A DNA stretch of 10,322 bases from Candidatus Acidiferrum typicum (lineage in GTDB: Bacteria > Acidobacteriota > Terriglobia > Acidiferrales > UBA7541): positions 1-10,322 of the forward strand of contig JAOAPW010000414.1 of assembly GCA_025463105.1 (NCBI GenBank), given 5' to 3'. Positions 6,259-10,322 of this stretch are shown piece by piece; the stretch's first letter is position 1, and every line of letters begins with the position of its first letter. The position numbers were made by a program, and so were the translations under genes. The notes under the pieces were generated by a model. The model saw only the letters and a program-made list of their open reading frames with translations. It was not told the origin of the DNA and ran no database searches.

Positions 6259-8130
6259 TTAGCGCAATGTCCCTAGCTTCGATCTGTCTTCGGTCGAAGC
6301 GGCTGCCATTGCGGATGCAGACGCGACAGGAAGATTGCCCGGTTCGGGTGGTTGATTCACGAACGCCGTTTTCCCGCCGGTCTCGGCGAGCAGCCACATG
6401 GAATTTTCTGGAAGACGCTCCAGCACTTCGTCTTTGTGTTCCACGGGCACAACCAGGTAGACACGCCCCTTGGAATTCCAGAGCCGTCGGAAATCCTGGT
6501 CGTCAAAAAATCTCTTGGGCGCATCCGGATAGTGCGAACCGAATTCCAGATTGCTTCCAGTCGCGTTATAGAGCAACACGTCGCGGTGCGAATAAAACGC
6601 GATGCCGGGAGCGACGCGAATATCGCCGTACAAAGCGATCTGATCGTCAGGGCGCAGAGTTTTCTTGATCTCCATCGCCAGGGATCGCGAAGAAAGCGTT
6701 GGATTCAACACATCGTGCGCGATATGCGCCGCGAGAATGAATCCAACCATCCCCAGCGCCAGCGCAATGCTCGGAAACAGTCGAATTCCGCGCTCGCGCA
6801 AAATCCATGCCGTCACGAATGCGACCAGCAGAGAAATTGCCGAGAGAATTATCGGCAATCGCAGGTCGGCGACCGACGCCGGCGTCAAGTCAAGTAAATG
6901 AACCATGGAGGTCAGATAAGCTTCGGGGCTGCGCATCTCCAAATGCTGGGATACATCGCTGGCGGCCTGAATGTGCATGGAACCCCAGACGAAATATCCC
7001 GCGACTGCTGCCAGAAGTACCGATAGTCCCGCCAGAACGCGTTGCGCCGGGCGCAACCATGCTCCGTCTGACTCCTCGGCACGCGCGATGCCAAGCCCGA
7101 GCAACATCGCGATCGCAGGCCAAGCGCCAAAGCTGTAATACTCGAGGCGCGAGCCGCTTTCCAACGTAAAGAACACCAGGATCACTCCCGCCCACGCCAT
7201 TAATAGCGTACGCGCTTGCATGTCCGGAGCAGTTTCCTCGCGCCAGGAGCGCGGAGAAAACGACAATTCTCGAAATGCAAGTGGGACAAAGAAACTCCAG
7301 GGGAACAGCCACACCAGATGCGCGCTCCACCATGCCCACAGCGGAACCGCGCCGTAGTCATGGGGAAGCCGCGTGCCCAAGGCCCGATTCAGATGCTCAT
7401 TAATAAAGAAGGCCCAGAAAAATCCCGGCGTTCGCAGCCCTGCCAAAATGTGCCAGGGCGCAGCAAGAGCCAGAAAAATCGCCGCGCTTGAAAACAGGCG
7501 AAGCTCTCGCCAGCGGTGCCATCCTCCCGTCATCGTAATGAACGCGACAATCGCGCAGGCGGGAAAAAGCAGGCCGATCAACGCGCGCGTCAGGACGGCA
7601 ACCGCACACAAAGCGGCGGCGCCCCAATAACCGATCCTTGAATCGAGGCTTCCGGTCCAGGCGCGTAGAAATAAGTAGAAAATCCCCTCAAACGCCAGCG
7701 TGTAAATTGCCTCCGGGATCATGTTGCGGGTAAAAATGAACATCCCCACGCTGGTAGCCACGGCCAAGGCGCCATAGAACCCCGCCCGCCGGCCAAAAAA
7801 TCTCCGCCCGAATTCGAAGGTCAGCAGGACCAGTCCCACCATCGCCAGGCCTACGGGGAGCCGGGTCGCAAATTCGTTTTCACCAAACAATTTATAGCTG
7901 GCGGCCACCAGCCAGAAGTGCATAGGTGGACGAATGAGGTAGCGCACCCCATCCATGTACATAACCACGAAGTCATGCCGCTGCAACATTTCCTGGGACA
8001 CCAACGCGTGGGCGGCGTCGACGTCTTCGTCGTCCAGCGCGGGGGTCCAGGCGGTTCCGATATAAAGGCCAGCGGATAGAATCAGTAAGCACAACGCTAT
8101 CCCTAGCGAGCCGACTTTAAGGTTTCGCAT
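6259..8130 (-). CDS. ArnT/PMT-family membrane glycosyltransferase
   Basis: Polytopic inner-membrane GT-C enzyme of 623 residues that would transfer a sugar from a polyprenyl-phosphate carrier to an envelope acceptor on the periplasmic side. The first periplasmic loop has an acidic catalytic-type motif, DDED at 33-36 (LDDEDVDAAHA), followed by RPPMHFWL at 67-74 and FGENEFATRLP at 82-92. These match the ArnT/PMT_2 pattern DE...KPPL.YWL...FG.sEFA.RLP. FTRNMIPE around R135/E140 is the counterpart of the second conserved loop. About a dozen hydrophobic segments follow, then a soluble C-terminal domain (about 480-610) with SLAMEIKK, FYSHRDVLLYN and FRRLWNSKGRVYLVV, as in ArnT-like proteins. Sugar and acceptor are unknown; no lipid A or aminoarabinose genes flank it. 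The ATG at 8130 is preferred over TTG at 8133; a weak GGGAA lies 8 bases upstream on the minus strand. Confidence 0.88.
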   Translation of the reverse strand: MRNLKVGSLGIALCLLILSAGLYIGTAWTPALDDEDVDAAHALVSQEMLQRHDFVVMYMDGVRYLIRPPMHFWLVAASYKLFGENEFATRLPVGLAMVGLVLLTFEFGRRFFGRRAGFYGALAVATSVGMFIFTRNMIPEAIYTLAFEGIFYLFLRAWTGSLDSRIGYWGAAALCAVAVLTRALIGLLFPACAIVAFITMTGGWHRWRELRLFSSAAIFLALAAPWHILAGLRTPGFFWAFFINEHLNRALGTRLPHDYGAVPLWAWWSAHLVWLFPWSFFVPLAFRELSFSPRSWREETAPDMQARTLLMAWAGVILVFFTLESGSRLEYYSFGAWPAIAMLLGLGIARAEESDGAWLRPAQRVLAGLSVLLAAVAGYFVWGSMHIQAASDVSQHLEMRSPEAYLTSMVHLLDLTPASVADLRLPIILSAISLLVAFVTAWILRERGIRLFPSIALALGMVGFILAAHIAHDVLNPTLSSRSLAMEIKKTLRPDDQIALYGDIRVAPGIAFYSHRDVLLYNATGSNLEFGSHYPDAPKRFFDDQDFRRLWNSKGRVYLVVPVEHKDEVLERLPENSMWLLAETGGKTAFVNQPPEPGNLPVASASAMAAASTEDRSKLGTLR

Positions 8131-8163
8131 CAATTATTCCCGTAAAACATTGGGATAACATAA

Positions 8164-8192
8164 ATTGTAGCACAATCGTTTGATGCTGCCGA
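8164..8192 (-). promoter_or_regulatory. Extended -10 promoter for the glycosyltransferase gene
   Basis: On the minus strand, TCGGCA (8192-8187, 4 of 6) is separated by 17 bases from TACAAT (8169-8164, 5 of 6). TACAAT is preceded by TGC, giving the extended -10 form TGnTAnAAT. Predicted start is near 8157, leaving a 27-base leader before the ATG at 8130. This is the best-formed promoter in the window. Confidence 0.6.
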
Positions 8193-8444
8193 AAACCTTA
8201 CCAATCGTGCCTTTCAGGTAAAGGTGCCTTACTTCAGTCCGAAATCATCCGGAATTAATCCAGCTACGCTGCGGACTTGAGGAATGAACGGCTGTCCTTT
8301 TTCTGTCCGTGCGAGCAGTTTTCTTTTTCGTTTCTTGACTCTAGGCTGATCCTCAAGGTTTTCAGTTGGGTTCGGCGAACATACGGTTCGCGGCAACCCG
8401 TTGATTCAGAGCCAACGTGTTCCGATTTTCTTAATTTCGGGTTC
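8193..8444. other. Divergent intergenic region, no gene recognised
   Basis: This lies between the minus-strand glycosyltransferase promoter and the hairpin cluster before the TPR gene. The plus frame that runs into the TPR protein is open here from about 8277, but its translation has no domain character and no ribosome binding site, so I do not call it coding. One structured patch is visible: GGGTT (8368-8372) and CGAAC (8376-8380) can pair with GTTCG (8386-8390) and AACCC (8395-8399), forming a hairpin with a 3x4 internal loop and a 5-base loop. A TTGACT at 8335-8340 has no -10 partner. The promoter of the TPR gene was not identified. Confidence 0.5.
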
Positions 8445-8528
8445 AAAGTGGAGCCCACTTTCATTATTCCGGCGGGCTCGATGTGGGCCCGCTTCATTTA
8501 TCCCGGCGGGCTCCGAAGTGGAGCCCGC
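8445..8528. repeat. Cluster of three short hairpins upstream of the TPR gene
   Basis: Three back-to-back inverted repeats. H1 is AAAGTGG-AGC-CCACTTT (8445-8461, 7-bp perfect stem). H2 is GCGGGCTC-GATGT-GGGCCCGC (8472-8492, 8 bp with one T.G pair). H3 is GCGGGCTCC-GAAGT-GGAGCCCGC (8506-8528, 9-bp perfect stem). H2 and H3 with their 5' flanks (TTCATT...CCGGCGGGCTC) are diverged copies of a unit repeating about every 33 bases; H1 shares the GTGGAGCCC core. The block ends 8 bases before the Shine-Dalgarno of the TPR gene. It could be a REP-type mobile palindrome or a transcribed regulatory leader; the sequence alone does not decide. Confidence 0.75.
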
Positions 8529-8536
8529 ACCCGAGC

Positions 8537-8541
8537 GGAGG
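8537..8541 (+). promoter_or_regulatory. Shine-Dalgarno GGAGG that decides the TPR protein start
   Basis: GGAGG at 8537-8541 lies 8 bases before the ATG at 8550, near-ideal strength and spacing. It supports initiation at 8550 rather than at any upstream in-frame codon in the open frame that begins near 8277. Confidence 0.75.
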
Positions 8542-8549
8542 GTCCAAAT

Positions 8550-9011
8550 ATGATACATCTGGAAGCGTTTCAGGAGTTCCGGTCCGGTCTGACGTTCCTG
8601 CGGGGAGGTGACGCGCATCGAGCGCTGCCTCACTTGAGGTCCGCGCTCGATCACGAGCCATCCAATCCCTTCTACATTTCCTACGTGGGTGTCGCGGTCG
8701 CCGCAGCAGAGCAAAGATGGGCGGAAGCGGAAAAACTTTGCCACTCCGCAATGCGCATGAATCGCCGGCAGGCCCAGTTGTACCTGAATCTCGCGGAAGT
8801 GTACGTCGCTGCCGACCGTAAACATGATGCGGCGGACGTCCTGGCGCGCGGACTGCACTATGCGCCGCATGACCAGCGCCTGAGAATGGCGCTGGAACGC
8901 CTGGCGTTGCGCCGTTCCGCGGTGCTGCCGTTTTTGCCGCGGCAGCACGTAATCAATCGCAATCTTGGCAAGCTGCGTCATCACGCGCTGCAGGTTCTGG
9001 CGGCGCTGTAA
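8550..9011 (+). CDS. Small TPR-repeat protein
   Basis: A 153-residue soluble protein made almost entirely of tetratricopeptide repeats, which act as protein-protein binding scaffolds; no enzyme domain or export signal is visible, so a cytoplasmic location is likely. Three TPR units can be read at about residues 5-38 (LRGGDAHRALPHLRSALDHEP), 40-73 (AEQRWAEAEKLCHSAMRMN) and 74-107 (LNLAEVYVAADRKHDAADVL...), each with the usual small/large residue spacing. A basic tail follows, with VLPFLPRQHVINRNLGKLRHH at about 123-143. I recall a similar P-x-L-x-R-x(3-4)-N-x-x-LG-x-x-RH tail in other short acidobacterial and deltaproteobacterial TPR proteins, which would make it a family feature (unverified). 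The partner is unknown. The hairpin cluster directly upstream may influence expression. Confidence 0.8.
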   Translation: MIHLEAFQEFRSGLTFLRGGDAHRALPHLRSALDHEPSNPFYISYVGVAVAAAEQRWAEAEKLCHSAMRMNRRQAQLYLNLAEVYVAADRKHDAADVLARGLHYAPHDQRLRMALERLALRRSAVLPFLPRQHVINRNLGKLRHHALQVLAAL

Positions 9012-9049
9012 ATTCACAAGAGGGTTAATTCAATTGATAGGCATTTCGC

Positions 9050-9066
9050 CCCGGATTGCGTCCGGG
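9050..9066 (+). promoter_or_regulatory. Inverted repeat overlapping the zinc-ribbon gene -35 region
   Basis: CCCGGA (9050-9055) and TCCGGG (9061-9066) pair perfectly around the 5-base loop TTGCG. The loop and first base of the right arm form the TTGCGT proposed as the -35 element, so it could be an operator. It could instead be a weak terminator for the TPR gene ending 38 bases earlier, but no T-run follows. Confidence 0.3.
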
Positions 9067-9084
9067 CATACTGCGCGCTATGAT
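9056..9084 (+). promoter_or_regulatory. Candidate promoter giving a leaderless zinc-ribbon mRNA
   Basis: TTGCGT (9056-9061, 3 of 6) and TATGAT (9079-9084, 5 of 6) are separated by 17 bases. Initiation would fall near 9091, about 3 bases before the ATG at 9094. No Shine-Dalgarno precedes that ATG, which fits leaderless translation. The weak -35 limits confidence. Confidence 0.35.
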
Positions 9085-9093
9085 CGAATTCCG

Positions 9094-9381
9094 ATGCGCC
9101 GCGTCTTCGGATTCTTCGTCTACCACCCCGAAAAAACGTGTCCCCGGTGTGGAAGCATGCACGTTCATCGCACCAAGCGCGGGCGGATTCTGGAATACTG
9201 GGTTCTGTTTTTCATCGACGTTCGCCCCTACCGCTGCGGAAAGTGCCGCCTTCGCTTTTACGGACCCAAGAAATTTTCCGACGATAAGGACCCGCATGAC
9301 GAGGCAGATATCGTTGCATACGATAATGCCTCGCAGCAAAGTCCCCCCGATCCGGACTCCCCTCGCACTTCCCGGCACTGA
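9094..9381 (+). CDS. Small zinc-ribbon protein
   Basis: A 95-residue protein with two CxxC knuckles, CPRC (C16/C19) and CGKC (C48/C51), 28 residues apart. This is the four-cysteine arrangement of a zinc ribbon that binds one structural Zn2+. The intervening stretch is basic then hydrophobic (HRTKRGR, ILEYWVLFFID), and an aromatic RFYG follows the second knuckle. The C-terminal ~35 residues are hydrophilic, with many D, S and P, and probably disordered. Short proteins of this CPRCGS...PYRC..C..RF type recur in Acidobacteriota (recollection); their function is unknown, with nucleic-acid or protein binding the usual guess. The ATG at 9094 was chosen because the frame upstream reads into the TPR gene without domain character. 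It lies 82 bases after the TPR stop and 61 bases before the LMF start. Confidence 0.7.
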   Translation: MRRVFGFFVYHPEKTCPRCGSMHVHRTKRGRILEYWVLFFIDVRPYRCGKCRLRFYGPKKFSDDKDPHDEADIVAYDNASQQSPPDPDSPRTSRH

Positions 9382-9428
9382 TCCCGGTCTTATCATTTCT
9401 CTTGGTCCCTTCCACAGAAGTTCATCTG

Positions 9429-9434
9429 TATAAT
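9429..9434 (+). promoter_or_regulatory. Candidate -10 box just before the LMF-family GTG start
   Basis: A perfect TATAAT ends 8 bases before the GTG at 9443. A start site about 7 bases downstream of the box (near 9441) would give a leaderless or near-leaderless message, and no Shine-Dalgarno is seen. No good -35 is present at 16-18 bases; TTGGTC at 9402-9407 is 21 bases away. Confidence 0.4.
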
Positions 9435-9442
9435 ATCGCGTC

Positions 9443-10322
9443 GTGGATTTCGATCTTACCGCCTTGCCGCAACGCTTGTTTGGCCCGGACACGGAATCGC
9501 CCGGGTATTTGGCGGCGCGTTGGATGTTTCTGCGTGGGCTGGAATTGATTTTTTTCTCCGCATTTTATTCACTGGCATTTCAGATACGCGGCCTCATCGG
9601 CCCGCACGGAATTCTCCCGGCGGAAAGTTATCTCGCCGAAGTGGCGCGCGTCTTTGGAGCGCAGCGTTTTTGGTTCGCTCCGTCAGTGTTCTGGTTGTCG
9701 GCGAGCGATCGCGCGCTGCTCGCTGTTTGCATTGTAGGGATGCTCGCATCGCTCCTGCTGGCGCTGAACCTCTGTCCGCGCGGCATGTTGGTACTGTGCC
9801 TGGTCGCGTTTGTTTCTTTCATCAGCACTGCCAGGGATTTTGCCGGCTACCAGTCCGACGGCATGTTGCTCGAGGCCGGGTTCATCAGCCTTTTTTTTGC
9901 GCCGGCAGGCTGGCGCCCGCGACTCGGAAATTCAGACCCGCCTTCTCGTGCCAGCCGGTTTTTACTGATTTGGCTGATGTTCCGCATCTATTTTGAATCG
10001 GGCATCGCGAAAATCATGAGTCACGATCCGGAATGGCGCGATTTCACCGCCATGGACCAGTATTATCAGAATGGTCCGCTGCCCACCTGGATCGCCTGGT
10101 ATGCCCATCATTTACCGCACGCGTTTCATGCAGCCACGGCAGCCCTGGTGCTCGCTCTCGAGCTCTTTTTAATTTTTGCCGTGTTTCTCCCCCGCCGTTT
10201 TCGCATCCTTCTTTTTTTCCTTATCACGCCCTGGGAGATCGGCATCATTCTCACCAGCAACTATGCCTTCCTGAATTATCTGGTTCTGCTGCTGGGTATG
10301 CTCTTGCTCGATGACAAGTTTA
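9443..10322 (+). CDS. Lipase maturation factor (LMF) family membrane protein, 3' end outside window
   Basis: The first 293 residues of a polytopic membrane protein; the frame is open to the right edge. Landmarks of the LMF family appear in order: IRGLIGPHGILPAE near residues 50-63, YQSDGMLLEAGF at 136-147, a FESGIAKI stretch with E185 and K190, then FTAMDQYYQNGPLPTW at 201-216 leading into AWYAHHLP (218-225), and a later NYAFLNYL. Hydrophobic segments alternate with these loops. Vertebrate LMF1 sits in the ER membrane and is needed for folding of lipoprotein lipase; the role of bacterial homologues is not established, and secreted-protein folding or redox help at the inner membrane is inference. 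No lipase gene is visible. The GTG at 9443 is chosen because it opens the family-like N-terminus (VDFDLTALPQRLFG) and follows a TATAAT; the first in-frame ATG, at 9521, would cut off part of the conserved start. Confidence 0.85.
   Translation, partial: MDFDLTALPQRLFGPDTESPGYLAARWMFLRGLELIFFSAFYSLAFQIRGLIGPHGILPAESYLAEVARVFGAQRFWFAPSVFWLSASDRALLAVCIVGMLASLLLALNLCPRGMLVLCLVAFVSFISTARDFAGYQSDGMLLEAGFISLFFAPAGWRPRLGNSDPPSRASRFLLIWLMFRIYFESGIAKIMSHDPEWRDFTAMDQYYQNGPLPTWIAWYAHHLPHAFHAATAALVLALELFLIFAVFLPRRFRILLFFLITPWEIGIILTSNYAFLNYLVLLLGMLLLDDKF

Noticed and set aside
6352..6897. Plus-strand open frame opposite the glycosyltransferase gene
   Set aside because: Its translation is low-complexity Arg/Gln/Asn-rich with no family features; it is the antisense shadow of a clear membrane protein.
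8131..8133. TTG at 8133 (minus strand) as glycosyltransferase start
   Set aside because: An ATG is the very next codon (8130-8128); nothing favours the rarer codon.
8445..8528. CRISPR-like array
   Set aside because: Only two to three diverged, palindromic units with ~10-14 base gaps and no cas genes; it does not have identical repeats with unique spacers of equal length.
8277..8549. In-frame open stretch that would extend the TPR protein by 91 residues at its N-terminus
   Set aside because: It runs through the hairpin cluster, has no domain or signal character and no ribosome binding site, while a strong GGAGG sits correctly before the ATG at 8550.
9056..9433. Alternative plus-strand frame overlapping the zinc-ribbon gene
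   Set aside because: It has no recognisable motif, whereas the other frame has two well-placed CxxC knuckles; it also runs into the promoter region of the LMF gene.
9520..9996. Arg/Ala-rich open frame inside the LMF gene region
   Set aside because: The frame starting at GTG 9443 carries the full set of LMF motifs without a stop to the window edge; the 9520 frame is out of phase with it.

Overview
The window looks like a chromosomal piece of a soil-type Acidobacteriota genome, probably class Terriglobia. This rests on three things. The beta-barrel at the left edge is of the Oar-like TonB-dependent receptor type that is greatly expanded in that phylum. A secreted protein of unknown function resembles lineage-typical acidobacterial families. 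Non-coding palindromes of a dispersed-repeat kind sit between genes. The taxonomic call is inference from protein style; no rRNA or marker gene is present.

Layout from left to right: (1) the C-terminal part of a TonB-dependent outer-membrane receptor, cut by the left edge; (2) a nine-heme, membrane-anchored c-type cytochrome in which a single-heme class I domain is fused to an eight-heme domain; (3) a gene-free stretch holding a 26-bp perfect inverted repeat; (4) a SulP-family anion transporter with a C-terminal STAS domain; (5) a small secreted protein of unknown function with its own promoter overlapping the transporter's stop codon; (6) on the minus strand, a polytopic ArnT/PMT-type glycosyltransferase with a good extended -10 promoter; (7) a 0.4-kb divergent gap containing three consecutive hairpins just ahead of (8) a small three-TPR protein; (9) a 95-residue zinc-ribbon protein; and (10) the first 293 residues of a lipase maturation factor (LMF) family membrane protein, running off the right edge from a GTG start.

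How the genes work together: most look like singletons with their own promoters, not one operon. Receptor, cytochrome, transporter, secreted protein, glycosyltransferase and LMF protein all act at or beyond the cell envelope, but nothing ties them into one pathway. Two neighbouring genes (zinc ribbon and LMF) have -10-like boxes placed so that transcription would begin within a few bases of the start codon, which suggests leaderless mRNAs.

I did not find a convincing new multi-gene system. The best leads are the mono-heme/octa-heme fusion cytochrome, the two palindromic repeat elements, the candidate leaderless starts, and the two poorly characterised small proteins. All family assignments are from motif recognition; no searches were run.
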